DNA of 64,000 nt from an uncultured Eubacteriales bacterium (GCA_934466515.1 CAKSLH010000001.1:1-64000), one strand, 5' to 3'. Positions 41,910 to 50,832 are shown, numbered from the stretch's first letter. Numbers and translations are program-made. Notes: generated from the sequence alone by a model not told the origin.

Positions 41910-42337
41910 ATTCCCTCACCAACCATTTCTTTTAAGAGATTGTCAACATCTTCAAATGTCACAACAGACATTTGTTCTTTTTTATTAAGCAGCAGATATG
42001 ATTTTAACCTCTCCGCAAACTCTTTGTATGCTTCGGATTTGATTTGCTCAACGGTTTTGAAATTTGAACAAGGACCTTGTACGCAATATTCCAATGTTTC
42101 ACCGTCATACTCATAAACACATTTCGGGCATTCTTTTAACCTCTCAATCTCCGCCTTTTGGCGGTTGATAAGGTCAAGGGCATAAGACTTAAGTGCTTCT
42201 GTACGCGAAGGTGAAGTGTCATTATACAAAGGGCAATCCACACATCGAAAAGGTTCTTCGTCAAGTTCTTCATTAAAATGACACATCAACGCCTTTATAA
42301 TTTTCTCATCAGTAAATTTCTTATCGGTCATCTTCAT
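41906..42337 (-). CDS. Phage accessory protein with cysteine clusters
   Basis: 143 residues. Helical start (FTDEKIIKALMCHFNEE), a CVDCPLY pair, a coiled coil LINRQKAEIERLKE, then CPKC...YCVQGPC, and a helical C-terminus. This shape is common in phages of gut Firmicutes. Function unknown. It overlaps both neighbours slightly. Confidence 0.65.
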   Translation of the reverse strand: MKMTDKKFTDEKIIKALMCHFNEELDEEPFRCVDCPLYNDTSPSRTEALKSYALDLINRQKAEIERLKECPKCVYEYDGETLEYCVQGPCSNFKTVEQIKSEAYKEFAERLKSYLLLNKKEQMSVVTFEDVDNLLKEMVGEGM

Positions 42338-42572
42338 TACTCCAATCTATTATTGAATAACTGTTATATCCTTGTGCTCCTGTTGCCGATAATTTAAGTA
42401 TTTTTTTACAGCAGTTCTGGCACACATCTATGTTGGTGTTGTCAATATAAGGTTCAACGCTTCTACCCTCTGTTTGTTCGGTTTGGAATATAACGGGATA
42501 ATTCAAATGCTTTATATCTTTTGCTTCTTTACCGCAAATATCACAAAAGTATTTTTCTATTGTTTCTTTCAT
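42321..42572 (-). CDS. Zinc-binding small phage protein
   Basis: 83 residues from ATG 42572 (a GTG at 42584 is also in frame). It has FCDICGKE and VCQNCCKK, forming a four-cysteine zinc site. Function unknown. Confidence 0.6.
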   Translation of the reverse strand: MKETIEKYFCDICGKEAKDIKHLNYPVIFQTEQTEGRSVEPYIDNTNIDVCQNCCKKILKLSATGAQGYNSYSIIDWSNEDDR

Positions 42573-42580
42573 TTTTTTAT

Positions 42581-42787
42581 TCACGCCTTTCTTATTGCTT
42601 CTCTTATTCTTTGTTCACTTGAACATGGATTGGTATATATCTCATAACCTGTATGTGTATCGTAACTCTCACATTCAATGTTGTGCTCGTCTAACCACTT
42701 GTCAACGACCTGCATTGCGTCATCAAGTTTATAAGCATATCTTGTTCTTTTCTTCAATGCTTCATCAATATATTTTGGAATTTTCAT
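42581..42787 (-). CDS. Small phage protein
   Basis: 68 residues, mixed alpha/beta (IPKYIDEALKKRTRYAYKLDDAMQVVDKWLDEH...). The pattern is frequent in phage accessory operons. It overlaps its upstream gene by four bases. Function unknown. Confidence 0.6.
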   Translation of the reverse strand: MKIPKYIDEALKKRTRYAYKLDDAMQVVDKWLDEHNIECESYDTHTGYEIYTNPCSSEQRIREAIRKA

Positions 42788-43083
42788 TTCTCATCTTTCC
42801 TTTCCCCGTAACTGCAAAAATCGTCTGCATAAGGGTAGAAATCTGCGGCATAAGATGTATCTTTTTCGCCACACATACAAATACCCTGATGATTTTCTTT
42901 CTGTTTGTCTAAGAAATATTTGCAATCTTTACACCGCACAACCTCTGCTACATTAACTGTGGACAGCGTTTCAAAAAAAGATATAATCCAATCTGCATTG
43001 TAGCAATTAAGAAGTGTGTTTGTTTCTCCGTGCAATTCATTAAATCGTTTTATTGCGGCTTTAATATCAATATATTCGCTCAT
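42784..43083 (-). CDS. Phage accessory protein with cysteine cluster
   Basis: 99 residues from ATG 43083, with GGAGG upstream. A helical N-terminus (SEYIDIKAAIKRFNEL) precedes VRCKDCKYF...CMCG and a closing DFCSYGER. This CKDCKYF..C.C..DDFCSYGE arrangement is a well-known small phage zinc-binding layout. Function unknown. Confidence 0.7.
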   Translation of the reverse strand: MSEYIDIKAAIKRFNELHGETNTLLNCYNADWIISFFETLSTVNVAEVVRCKDCKYFLDKQKENHQGICMCGEKDTSYAADFYPYADDFCSYGERKDEK

Positions 43084-43151
43084 TTTTCTACCTCCGAATA
43101 AAGCTAGTTTATAACTCCATCCACGCACCGCAAATCATATCGTTTTTATCG

Positions 43152-43460
43152 TCAATCCCATAATTGCGAAAAAATCTTCTTCATGGTTTTATATTCACAT
43201 GGAACATCCGAAAAGTTTTTACCGTCCATACCGCAAATTATCACCGGTCCTACAAAATCCTGATGCGCAATTGAGCAGCAATAAGGTAATTTTTTTATTT
43301 TGCCTTCTTCGTTGCAAATAACAACTAAATCAGAGCAGAGTGTAACTATTTCGATATATCCGCCTACGGTCTTTTGAAGATTTTCAAGTGTATTGCTGAT
43401 ATATACATGCCTCGGCTTTTTATCCGGTTCTTTGATAATTACACTGATCTTTTGTTTCAT
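43152..43460 (-). CDS. DUF3846-like phage protein
   Basis: 102 residues. The pattern VIIKEPDKKPRHVYISNTLENLQKTVGGYIE with a later VVICNEEGK and FVGPVIICG matches DUF3846. It overlaps rusA by four bases. Function unknown. Confidence 0.75.
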   Translation of the reverse strand: MKQKISVIIKEPDKKPRHVYISNTLENLQKTVGGYIEIVTLCSDLVVICNEEGKIKKLPYCCSIAHQDFVGPVIICGMDGKNFSDVPCEYKTMKKIFSQLWD

Positions 43461-43918
43461 AAACTAATCTCCTTATATTTTCCGTCGACTTTTCTCCAAT
43501 CGGTCGGAAGTCTGCGAACAGTGACTTCAATGCGCGGTTCCGAGCTGAACTTTTTAACCGTTGAACTGTTTACAATCTGAATATCATCCTTGTAGGCAAT
43601 GCCGTTTAATGCATCAAAGACGATTTTTTCTATATTGTCATTGTCCGGCTTAACCTCGGGGAAAAGCTCGCCGGCTATGGCTGCTGCTTTTTGCTTTTTA
43701 TTAAAACTCGCAGGTATAGGCACAAAAGCGACAATAAACACGCTGAGCGGACCGTCTGTTATTTTGCCGCCCTGCTTATGGTAAGCATATCTTATTAAGT
43801 TTTCATATTCCGAAGTTTTATCCGGAGTAAAGCTATGTACCTTTCCTGTAAAACGGTTTCTTACTGTTCTGGCACGCGCTTTTCCCTGCGGTTTTCCGTA
43901 CACTGTAAATGTTATCAA
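43457..43918 (-). CDS. RusA-family Holliday junction resolvase
   Basis: 153 residues. The pattern FTVYGKPQGKARART at the start, then KPDNDNIEKIVFDALNGIAYKDDIQI with the catalytic aspartates, is diagnostic. It cuts branched DNA before packaging. It sits between the replisome organizer and the accessory operon, transcribed leftward. Confidence 0.93.
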   Translation of the reverse strand: MITFTVYGKPQGKARARTVRNRFTGKVHSFTPDKTSEYENLIRYAYHKQGGKITDGPLSVFIVAFVPIPASFNKKQKAAAIAGELFPEVKPDNDNIEKIVFDALNGIAYKDDIQIVNSSTVKKFSSEPRIEVTVRRLPTDWRKVDGKYKEISL

Positions 43919-43930
43919 ATAAATTACCTC

Positions 43931-44656
43931 CTAATCATCATTGTCAAGCATTTTTTCAAACTCTGATAAATCATAAGCCGCAAAGTTTTTTTTGTTTTTC
44001 CTTTCGAGCTCAGACCACCGTTTGGCATACTCTTTCCATTTGTCCCTATGCTTCCATTTATTACCTTCGTTAAAGTTATAAAATGTTTCGGGGTTTCCTT
44101 TTAGTTGTTGTTGTTTAAAGTAAATCTTGACTTCCTCAAACGAAGGAATATATATATTACTACAACTACTAATATATACTTTACTTTCCTTTAATTTACT
44201 TTGTGGATTGTTGCATACATTTACTTCGTTTTTGCATACATTAACCACGTTTATGTCTGCATTATCTTCCGCAGTGGGTATACTTATCAAGAGGTATTTG
44301 TTGTCGACTTCAAAACATTTACGGCGTTTGCAAACCGCCAAGTATCTTTTTTGAATTCCTTTACTCGTAAGGATGTGATACTTGTTAAACATTTTTTTGT
44401 CGAAAATACCCCGTCTGATCGAAGCCTGTATTATCTCCGAAACAAAATTACCACCTGCACCTATCTCGCGTGCAAACAATAAAGCCACCTCGTATGTCCA
44501 GTCGCAGTAAAAGCCGTTATCGTAAATCTTTTGATAAAGCTTAATTATTACTGCAAATCCAAGCAAACCGTATTCTGCTTCGATCAGTTTTATGTTATCG
44601 TCCATTCGGACATCAAGCGGAAAATAATCAAGACCTTTCTTTACAGGTCTTCCCAT
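43931..44656 (-). CDS. Phage replisome organizer (Lin1244/Lin1753 N-terminal domain)
   Basis: 241 residues. The N-terminal domain GLDYFPLDVRMDDNIKLIEAEYGLLGFAVIIKLYQKIY, with a DNA-binding winged-helix region to ~110, is the DUF4373 replication-organizer type. The C-terminal half (EVKIYFKQQQLKGNPETFYNFNEGNKW) resembles primosome-loading regions. It probably initiates phage replication with host helicase. The origin may lie within or near this gene but no clear iterons were seen. Confidence 0.8.
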   Translation of the reverse strand: MGRPVKKGLDYFPLDVRMDDNIKLIEAEYGLLGFAVIIKLYQKIYDNGFYCDWTYEVALLFAREIGAGGNFVSEIIQASIRRGIFDKKMFNKYHILTSKGIQKRYLAVCKRRKCFEVDNKYLLISIPTAEDNADINVVNVCKNEVNVCNNPQSKLKESKVYISSCSNIYIPSFEEVKIYFKQQQLKGNPETFYNFNEGNKWKHRDKWKEYAKRWSELERKNKKNFAAYDLSEFEKMLDNDD

Positions 44657-44657
44657 A

Positions 44658-44876
44658 TTATCTCCTTTTTACATTTTCTGCCGGAACCCTGACAACGCTT
44701 AACCCGTTTTTATCAAGCAGCTCAGCCAATGTCACGAATTTTCCGTTTTCATTCTTTGATATAATGGCATTTACGCATTTAAAATCAATTTGCTCTTTAT
44801 GTCCGGCAGAAATACTTATAAGCGCCGATACCGGACTTTTTTCAAGCAGCGCAATTCTTAACTCTTCGTAATTCAT
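44658..44876 (-). CDS. Small phage protein in the replication block
   Basis: 72 residues (MNYEELRIALLEKSPVSALISI...). It lies between ssb and the replisome organizer with four-base overlaps and no gaps. No domain is recognised. Confidence 0.6.
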   Translation of the reverse strand: MNYEELRIALLEKSPVSALISISAGHKEQIDFKCVNAIISKNENGKFVTLAELLDKNGLSVVRVPAENVKRR

Positions 44877-45199
44877 TCTTCTTTTTTCCTTTCTAAGAAG
44901 TGAGCCTCTTTTGCAACTATTTCAAAAGCCGTCCTGTTATCTCCGTTTTTATCCTGATACTTTCGGGTTTCTACAGAACCCTCGATTCCTATAAGATTTC
45001 CTTTTCTGAAATATCTTGTTATAAACTCGGCCGTACTTCCCCAAGCCACGATATTCAAAAAATCGGTTATCTTTTCTCCGTCTGCCTTATATGCTCTGTC
45101 TACGGCTACAGAAAATGAAGTAACACTTTTTCCGGTAGTGGTAGTTTTAAGCTCAGGATCCTGAGTTAATCTTCCGGAAAGAATTACTGAATTAAACAT
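44873..45199 (-). CDS. ssb: Single-stranded DNA-binding protein
   Basis: 108 residues with an OB fold (NSVILSGRLTQDPELKTTTTGKSVTSFSVAV, FLNIVAWGSTAEFITRYFRKGNLIGIEGSVETRKYQDKNG). It lacks the acidic C-terminal tail (DDDIPF) of host SSB and ends in FLERKKEE, a common phage form. It protects single strands in phage recombination and replication. Confidence 0.93.
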   Translation of the reverse strand: MFNSVILSGRLTQDPELKTTTTGKSVTSFSVAVDRAYKADGEKITDFLNIVAWGSTAEFITRYFRKGNLIGIEGSVETRKYQDKNGDNRTAFEIVAKEAHFLERKKEE

Positions 45200-45432
45200 C
45201 GGTCCTCTCCTTCTATTAAAGTGTACTGTCCGAAGCGCTTGAGCGTTCCGTTTAAGCTTTTCTTTGTAACTATCTTTACATTAAATTTGTAACCGGAATT
45301 TTTAAGCTCGGAAAGACGGGCTGAAAAATTGTAAATTCCGAGTTTTGAAAAAGCTTCGGCAGGCGTAATGGTTCTGTGTTTCATAAGATATTTTAAAAGC
45401 CGTTCCTTTTGAGACATCTGTTTTCTCGCCAT
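45184..45432 (-). CDS. Winged-helix phage protein
   Basis: 82 residues. A helix-turn-helix pattern KERLLKYLMKHRTITPAEAFSKLGIYNFSARLSELKNSGYKF is followed by a wing. It matches the phage HTH family often encoded with ssb. Likely DNA binding; the role is unknown. It overlaps ssb by 16 bases. Confidence 0.75.
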   Translation of the reverse strand: MARKQMSQKERLLKYLMKHRTITPAEAFSKLGIYNFSARLSELKNSGYKFNVKIVTKKSLNGTLKRFGQYTLIEGEDRCLIQ

Positions 45433-45433
45433 T

Positions 45434-45739
45434 TTAAAACCTCCATTTTTTATAAATAAGATCCTCTTTATTCCAATACGGATATTTTTGTTTTAAATAG
45501 TCCTCTATGCATTTTTTGATTTCGGAATGTAATTTTCCGTTATCATACTCATAATGTTCGCTTGCTGTCAGACAGACAAGATTTTCGGGAATTCCGAGCC
45601 CTAACCTTGCACGGGATATGTAATGAGCAATTTGAATGTTTTCGCGTTTACCGCTCAATATGCTCGCCCCATTATCCCGCGCAAGCACTTCCTTTCTGAC
45701 TTTTGGCGAAATGTCGCAGGCTTTTGAAATTTTACTCAT
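45434..45739 (-). CDS. HNH-like protein lacking zinc cysteines
   Basis: 101 residues. The order VRKEVLARDNGASILSGKRENIQIAHYISRARLGLGIPENLVCLTASEHYEYDNG follows phage HNH nucleases closely. The two CxxC pairs are replaced (SILS; TASE), while the central AHY histidine and the HYEYDN region remain. It may have kept DNA binding without a zinc-supported fold. Activity is doubtful. Confidence 0.65.
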   Translation of the reverse strand: MSKISKACDISPKVRKEVLARDNGASILSGKRENIQIAHYISRARLGLGIPENLVCLTASEHYEYDNGKLHSEIKKCIEDYLKQKYPYWNKEDLIYKKWRF

Positions 45740-45764
45740 ATCTTAAAATTTTACTCATATCTTA
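45727..45764. repeat. Perfect 19-bp tandem duplication at a gene junction
   Basis: Two adjacent identical 19-bp units span the stop of the NinB-like gene and the start of the HNH-like gene. A single unit would make the two genes overlap (stop TAA inside the ATGAGTAAA start); the duplication separates them. Confidence 0.85.
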
Positions 45765-46272
45765 TCAGAGCCATTTCCTCGAGCGTTGCAACTTCTATTC
45801 CGTTGTTCTCGCATTCGGTTCTGACAAGCTCAATCAGCCTTGACATTTGAGCCGTATCGTAAGTAGAAGAGCCGTAATAATTGATTATATTTGTATAACC
45901 CTCAAGCTTGCTCTCGGTCTTTTCACATATCCATCCAGCGCCCCTGCTCTGCCAGTTTTCAATCCAAGTTTCAACCGCGTCATTTCTTATCGGCGTAACC
46001 TCACTGTTGCCGCCGACCTCTTTTACTAAAATGCGGTAGATCTCATTAGGCGGAAGCTTTATTTTTGCGGAAAGCTTGTTGCAAAGGCTCCAAAAATATC
46101 CGTTCGCATCAAGACTGCGCTTGTCTCTCCATAAACACAGCTTTATTCTTAAATTTTTATTTGCATATTCATCATAGACATTAAGGATCTTTTTAGGAAC
46201 TCGGAGAGATAATATGCAATCTCCGTTCACTGATTGGACTACATCTTTTATTTGGCATTTTTGCTCGAACAT
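45751..46272 (-). CDS. NinB/YbcN-like phage recombination protein
   Basis: 173 residues from ATG 46272, with AAAGGAG upstream. The pattern IKLCLWRDKRSLDANGYFWSLCNKLSAKI..PPNEIYRILVKEVGG and a closing EVATLEEMALIRYE is characteristic of this phage family, which is linked to single-strand binding and recombination. It overlaps the helicase gene end. Confidence 0.75.
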   Translation of the reverse strand: MFEQKCQIKDVVQSVNGDCILSLRVPKKILNVYDEYANKNLRIKLCLWRDKRSLDANGYFWSLCNKLSAKIKLPPNEIYRILVKEVGGNSEVTPIRNDAVETWIENWQSRGAGWICEKTESKLEGYTNIINYYGSSTYDTAQMSRLIELVRTECENNGIEVATLEEMALIRYE

Positions 46273-47834
46273 ATTATCTCTCCTTTCCAAGTTTTAAAAC
46301 AAATACAGCAATTCGCCCCATACCAGTCTAAGGCTGTGGTAGCGTATTCGGGCGCTAAAAGCTGAATTTGAATTTTGCTTATCGGCTTATTCGGCGGTCT
46401 GATAAACTCGCCTATCCACTCTTTTCCTCGCTTTGCGCAGAAATCAAATCCGCCGCTTACCATTTCTGTGATATTTACTTTGTCGGTAAAATAAGCCTTG
46501 AATTCCTCACCGTCAGGCACTATAAGACAGTCTCTTAAGCCGCCGCAGGCAACAAATATAATTCCGTAATCCGAATCAAGGACCGTTTCAAATCCTTCAG
46601 GCGGCTGATAAGGTGTGTATTCGGTTTCCGCGTCTAAGCTGTATTCCAAAGTGATCTTTTCTTTTGTCTTTCTGACAAGCGCAAAGAAATCCTCATCGGA
46701 AAGTTTCTCGCCTTTAGGCTTTTTCATAGCTCCCTCAAGATTTACATCTGTTTCGACTCCCTCGGGGTATAAATCAATATTTCCGCCGAAATCAATGACG
46801 GTGCAGCTTGTTTTGTTCGGAGCAGTTCTTAAAACTCTTCCGACCTTTTGCACCCATTGGCCGTGCGTACCGTTTGTGTCGAAATCAACGATATTTCTAA
46901 GCTCCGGATAATCATAGCCTTCGGTTGCTATATCTACATTTATGAGCTCGGTCGCTTTTCCTTTTTCAAACCTTTCTATCTCCTCTTTCCTCGATATATC
47001 ATCAAGACCGAGAGAAAGGTAAGCCGGCTCCCTTTTCAAATTTTTAAGTTCTTCAAATATTGCTTCGCAAAATTCGTGCGACGGAGCGAAAATTATTGTT
47101 TTTCCTTCTTCCTTAAGACTTAAATAATCCTTGCATAGCTTTGAAATAAGCGCTCTGCCCTCAAGGTCATTAAGTCTTAAGTTTTTCGATAAGTGCCCTT
47201 TTTCTTTTCCCTCTTCGGTTATAAAAACAGGCGAAGCGTCGATGAATTTCGGTCTTACAAGATAATGGCTGTCGATTAAAAAGCGGGTTGTTATCTGATA
47301 AAAGTTATCAAATAAGCTTATAAGCGGAAGCTTGTCCCCGCGGTTAGGTGTAGCGGTTACTCCGAGTAAACACATATCGGGATTACCGAGCCGGTTCCAC
47401 TCTATTATGTTTTCATAAGTAGAAGCTTTTGCATGATGTGCTTCGTCTATAACAATTAAATCAAAATAACTTTTTGCATTGGCAAAATCATTTAAAAGAT
47501 TTGTAACCGTTTGCACCATTCCGAAATGCACATATCCGTGTAAGCTTTTCCTTACGGATGTTATCTCGCTTGTAGGCAGCTCCGGACAAACCTTTGAAAA
47601 TTTTGTGTGATTCTGATCGTGGATTTCCGTTCTGTGGACCAAAACCAAAATATGCGGTTTTCTTTTATGTGTTGCATAAAAGCCTCCGAAAAATCTGCCT
47701 ATCGCCGCGGCCATCATAATTGTTTTTCCTGCGCCTGTGCCGGCAACAATAAGAGAATTTTTTCTCTCATATAACATATTGACCGCGTGATTTACCGCCT
47801 CGTTCTGATATGGCCTTAATTCAAATCTTTCCAT
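46248..47834 (-). CDS. SF2 DEAD/DEAH-box helicase
   Basis: 528 residues. Motifs: Walker A AGTGAGKTIMM, DEAH box VIDEAHHAKAS, VTATP, then the second RecA domain with DIATEGYDYPEL and QKVGRVLR. This is the phage type encoded with RecT/YqaJ, likely unwinding duplex DNA for recombination or replication start. It is transcribed between YqaJ and the NinB-like gene. Confidence 0.92.
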   Translation of the reverse strand: MERFELRPYQNEAVNHAVNMLYERKNSLIVAGTGAGKTIMMAAAIGRFFGGFYATHKRKPHILVLVHRTEIHDQNHTKFSKVCPELPTSEITSVRKSLHGYVHFGMVQTVTNLLNDFANAKSYFDLIVIDEAHHAKASTYENIIEWNRLGNPDMCLLGVTATPNRGDKLPLISLFDNFYQITTRFLIDSHYLVRPKFIDASPVFITEEGKEKGHLSKNLRLNDLEGRALISKLCKDYLSLKEEGKTIIFAPSHEFCEAIFEELKNLKREPAYLSLGLDDISRKEEIERFEKGKATELINVDIATEGYDYPELRNIVDFDTNGTHGQWVQKVGRVLRTAPNKTSCTVIDFGGNIDLYPEGVETDVNLEGAMKKPKGEKLSDEDFFALVRKTKEKITLEYSLDAETEYTPYQPPEGFETVLDSDYGIIFVACGGLRDCLIVPDGEEFKAYFTDKVNITEMVSGGFDFCAKRGKEWIGEFIRPPNKPISKIQIQLLAPEYATTALDWYGANCCICFKTWKGEIICSSKNAK

Positions 47835-48861
47835 TGTCTTTAGGTTCCTTTATCAGAAATGCACCCGCAGCCGAAAAGCTTCCGGTATATCCGTCATCGG
47901 ATATAAATTTGCTGGCATTGTATTCTTTTGCGGTTTCGATTATTTTCTGCAGCTCTTCTTTTCTCTTTTTATCCGCTTCATCACATGCGTTCTTGCTCTT
48001 AACATATTCGGAAAGATCATATTTTAAAGATAAGTTTTTGTTGTAAAGAGTGTTTATCCGAATGCTTTCGATAATATTTTTTTGAGTATCATTTGAAATA
48101 AAAGCAGTCGGCTCGATCCTCTTTTCAACATCTTCAAAAAATCTTTCAAGGCATTTTTTTATAAGCATTGCAAGATGTTCGTTGTGGTTAAAATAAATGT
48201 GTTCGACTGTCATATTTTCTTTGAGATACTCAATTCTTTTTTTCTTAGACATCTGAGTTATCTTTCCGCGTTCGAAAACCGTATCTTCTTTTAAAATCAT
48301 AATCTGCAGAATATAGAAATCCGCTTTAGAGCAAATAATCTGATACTGCGCCTGAACAATATACTTATAAGGAATTCCGTTTTTTACCGTTTCGGGGCGC
48401 ATAGTTTTTTGTTCACATACAAATCTTCTGTTAGGTTTAACAATTCCGCTGCCTCTGTCAAACGGTCTTATGTCCTTAGCTTCGCTTATTCCGCTTATAT
48501 CAAGGCTTGCTATCAGCCTGTCCGAAGCATAAACCTCGCCGGCTTTAAGTCTTCTTTCTCTTCCCTTCTGAAGTACATACAATCCGTAAGGCTCGGCTGC
48601 ATGACCGTACTCCGCAAGCTCCGGTTCCAAGGCTTTCTTTTGATAAACTCCGTCATTTAAAATTTTGTGGTAAAGCGCCCATGCAGATGTATAAGGCTTT
48701 TCGGTTTTAAATTTTAATGCGTCTATTCCGCAGTTTTGAAGTTCCTCTTCGGAAGAATAATATCTGACGATATCAAATACCTCACTTCCGCCGATTCTTG
48801 TTTCTCTTGCTGTCTCCCACGCAAGAGTTCCCTGCTTAAGATTTACTCTTTTCATCTGCAT
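47821..48861 (-). CDS. YqaJ-family viral recombinase exonuclease
   Basis: About 347 residues. N-terminal TRIGGSEVFDIVRYYS and later LIASLDISG, FVCEQKTMRP and YIVQAQYQI contain the YqaJ/lambda-exo nuclease residues (E, D, ExK). The middle and C-terminus have helical coil segments. It resects ends to give single strands for RecT, whose gene lies directly upstream. The start is ATG 48861 or 48855, inside the end of recT. Confidence 0.88.
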   Translation of the reverse strand: MQMKRVNLKQGTLAWETARETRIGGSEVFDIVRYYSSEEELQNCGIDALKFKTEKPYTSAWALYHKILNDGVYQKKALEPELAEYGHAAEPYGLYVLQKGRERRLKAGEVYASDRLIASLDISGISEAKDIRPFDRGSGIVKPNRRFVCEQKTMRPETVKNGIPYKYIVQAQYQIICSKADFYILQIMILKEDTVFERGKITQMSKKKRIEYLKENMTVEHIYFNHNEHLAMLIKKCLERFFEDVEKRIEPTAFISNDTQKNIIESIRINTLYNKNLSLKYDLSEYVKSKNACDEADKKRKEELQKIIETAKEYNASKFISDDGYTGSFSAAGAFLIKEPKDNGKI

Positions 48862-49981
48862 TTGTCTCACCGCCCTCAACTATATATTTTTCAATAATAG
48901 GCCATAAATTTTTACTTTTTTTAATGTTCATAATAGAAGCGTATTCACGGTCTATAACTTCCTGTTTTTCTTCTCCGTTCTCAAAAGCTTTCTTTATTTC
49001 CTCGGCTTTTTGCGAGGCAAGCTTCGGGTTTGCTTTAAATATTTCAAGTGTTTCCTTAACATCCGCTTTTTGTTCGGCGGTAAGCTTATTCAGATCTATA
49101 TGGTTTTCGGTTTCACCAAGGTCGGGAATATTTATCTCCGGCATAGAGCTCTGAACCTCAAAGCTTTCATCATTATCCTTTTCAAAAGCATATATCGTTT
49201 CTTTAAGCTCGGGCAACACTTCGCGCACTCTTTTAAGCGCTCTTCTGATTATTGTTTTCTTTACCATTTCGCCGGTCCATTTGTACCAAATGGAATCGGT
49301 ATCATATTCGTTTGTTATAACCTTTCTTTTGCGGGATTTGCCGTATTGGTCAGTGTAGGCAACCCATTGAGATTTAAAAAAGCCTTTTTCGCTTGATTTT
49401 GCGATTTCATTAAGCTCGTCGTTTGACATCTCATCATTTGTCATAAGAATTCTTTTTCCTGAGCTTATTTCCGTTACTTCAAGCCGGCAGATATATTTAC
49501 TGAAATATTTATCTGATATTCGTTCGGCAGTCATTTTTCTGTCGGCATTAAACCGCCTGTCCTCAAGAGTGTAAAGAATATTGCCGTTATAGAAGATCTC
49601 TTTAAAATATGTTGTGTCCTTATCCTCTTTCGGTACCGCGACAATCGTGTCCGTTATTCTGTAGCCTTTCCTAGCCGCGGCTCTTAAAAATGCTTCTACC
49701 CTTGCAGATATTGTTATAACCTTTCCGCGTTTGATAAAATCGATTTTGTCATAATCCTCCGCTATTATTCCGCCTTGATTTAAAGTCTGAAGATCTGAAA
49801 GAAAAGTATTAGCGGCATTCAAGGCTTCGCGCTGTGTCAGACTTCCGAGCGACTTAAGCGAATCTATCGCTTTCACCGCAAAAGGAATGCAATTCGTTTT
49901 TATTCCTATTTCATTTTTTAAAACATTAAACATCGAGCTTTCCGAGCAGGTCAGCTGATTATATACCGTCATATTATTCAT
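48836..49981 (-). CDS. recT: RecT-family single-strand annealing protein
   Basis: 381 residues. Core pattern LTQREALNAANTFLSDLQTLNQ, VEAFLRAAARKGYRI, CRLEVTEISSGKRI...NELNEIAKSS, WYKWTGEMVKKTIIRRALKRV. The C-terminus has a short acidic region. It anneals strands resected by YqaJ. First large gene of the recombination block. Confidence 0.9.
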   Translation of the reverse strand: MNNMTVYNQLTCSESSMFNVLKNEIGIKTNCIPFAVKAIDSLKSLGSLTQREALNAANTFLSDLQTLNQGGIIAEDYDKIDFIKRGKVITISARVEAFLRAAARKGYRITDTIVAVPKEDKDTTYFKEIFYNGNILYTLEDRRFNADRKMTAERISDKYFSKYICRLEVTEISSGKRILMTNDEMSNDELNEIAKSSEKGFFKSQWVAYTDQYGKSRKRKVITNEYDTDSIWYKWTGEMVKKTIIRRALKRVREVLPELKETIYAFEKDNDESFEVQSSMPEINIPDLGETENHIDLNKLTAEQKADVKETLEIFKANPKLASQKAEEIKKAFENGEEKQEVIDREYASIMNIKKSKNLWPIIEKYIVEGGETNADEKSKS

Positions 49982-50171
49982 CTTCGCCGCTCCTCTTATG
50001 TTTACCGTAAGAGTTTAAAGCGCTGTACATAGCGGTATTTGATTTTTTAAGCTTGTCTACCTGCTTTGAAAGTACAAACGCAACATAAGTGATAAGCGAA
50101 CACCAGCCTACAAGCAGCGCCCAGATAATTGCTGTTATAATCGCCGCTGCTCCGTCTAAATAAAATCCCAT
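49974..50171 (-). CDS. Small one-helix membrane protein
   Basis: 65 residues: one transmembrane helix (IITAIIWALLVGWCSLITYVAFVL) and a basic, coiled tail. Its end overlaps recT by eight bases. Function unknown. Confidence 0.65.
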   Translation of the reverse strand: MGFYLDGAAAIITAIIWALLVGWCSLITYVAFVLSKQVDKLKKSNTAMYSALNSYGKHKRSGEDE

Positions 50172-50186
50172 TTTTTAAACTTCCTT

Positions 50187-50372
50187 TCAAATTTCAACCT
50201 TTTTAAGACTTTTTAAAACACACTCGGGGCAAAGCTGATAACCGTCAAATTCGTAAAGCTCATCAGCTTCGTCTTTGCAGTTATCGCAGTAGAAATGCGG
50301 TACCGATTTAAGCCGGCAGGACTGAGAGCATGCTATTCCGCAGTCTACACAGTCATTTTCGTATCTTACCAT
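50187..50372 (-). CDS. Cysteine-rich zinc-binding phage protein
   Basis: 61 residues with a leading CVDCGIACSQSC cluster and a CDNCKDEADELYEFDGYQLCPEC zinc ribbon. Its ATG overlaps the stop of the 34-residue frame upstream. Common in phage early regions; function unknown. Confidence 0.7.
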   Translation of the reverse strand: MVRYENDCVDCGIACSQSCRLKSVPHFYCDNCKDEADELYEFDGYQLCPECVLKSLKKVEI

Positions 50373-50470
50373 TGACTTTTGCCCCTTTCGGTGTTATAAT
50401 TTAATAAAGCTTTTTTGTAGTCCGCTTGCAGTTTCCCATTTATCTGCAGGCGGATTTTTAATGTCCTCAT
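50366..50470 (-). CDS. 34-residue small phage protein
   Basis: Reads MRTLKIRLQINGKLQADYKK and ends RGKSQW. GAAAGGA is about 9 bases before the ATG, and its stop overlaps the start of the next gene, which supports translation. It is basic and unknown. Confidence 0.5.
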   Translation of the reverse strand: MRTLKIRLQINGKLQADYKKALLNYNTERGKSQW

Positions 50471-50487
50471 TTTTTAAGATCCTTTCT

Positions 50488-50832
50488 TTATTCCGGAAAG
50501 CTCCGGTAGTATTCTTTTAAATACGGTTTTTGTTCATTTGCTTTCATTCCAAGCCTGTTCATCAGCTCCGGAAGAAAGCCTTTTTCATTTTTACAGCGCT
50601 TTTCAATACTGCTCAGCGCTCGGTCGACGGCATATTGAAGATTATCTTTATCCTCAGCCCGCTTTTCCTCGCTTATATTCGGCATTAAAGTAATTACTAT
50701 CGGACCGCCCGACCTGAATTTATCCGTTATACTTACAACATTGCAGTTATCGGGAACTGTAAGAGCCTTTCTCGCGTTCGAAGAAAGCTCCGTCAGATAA
50801 TTCAATTCTTTAATGCTTACTGTATTTTCCAT
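50488..50832 (-). CDS. Phage early protein of unknown function
   Basis: 114 residues. Helical start (SIKELNYLTELSSNARKAL), a KFRSGGPIVITLMPNI strand region, and a helical C-terminus. AAAGGGGAGAAG precedes the ATG. No domain recognised. Confidence 0.6.
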   Translation of the reverse strand: MENTVSIKELNYLTELSSNARKALTVPDNCNVVSITDKFRSGGPIVITLMPNISEEKRAEDKDNLQYAVDRALSSIEKRCKNEKGFLPELMNRLGMKANEQKPYLKEYYRSFPE

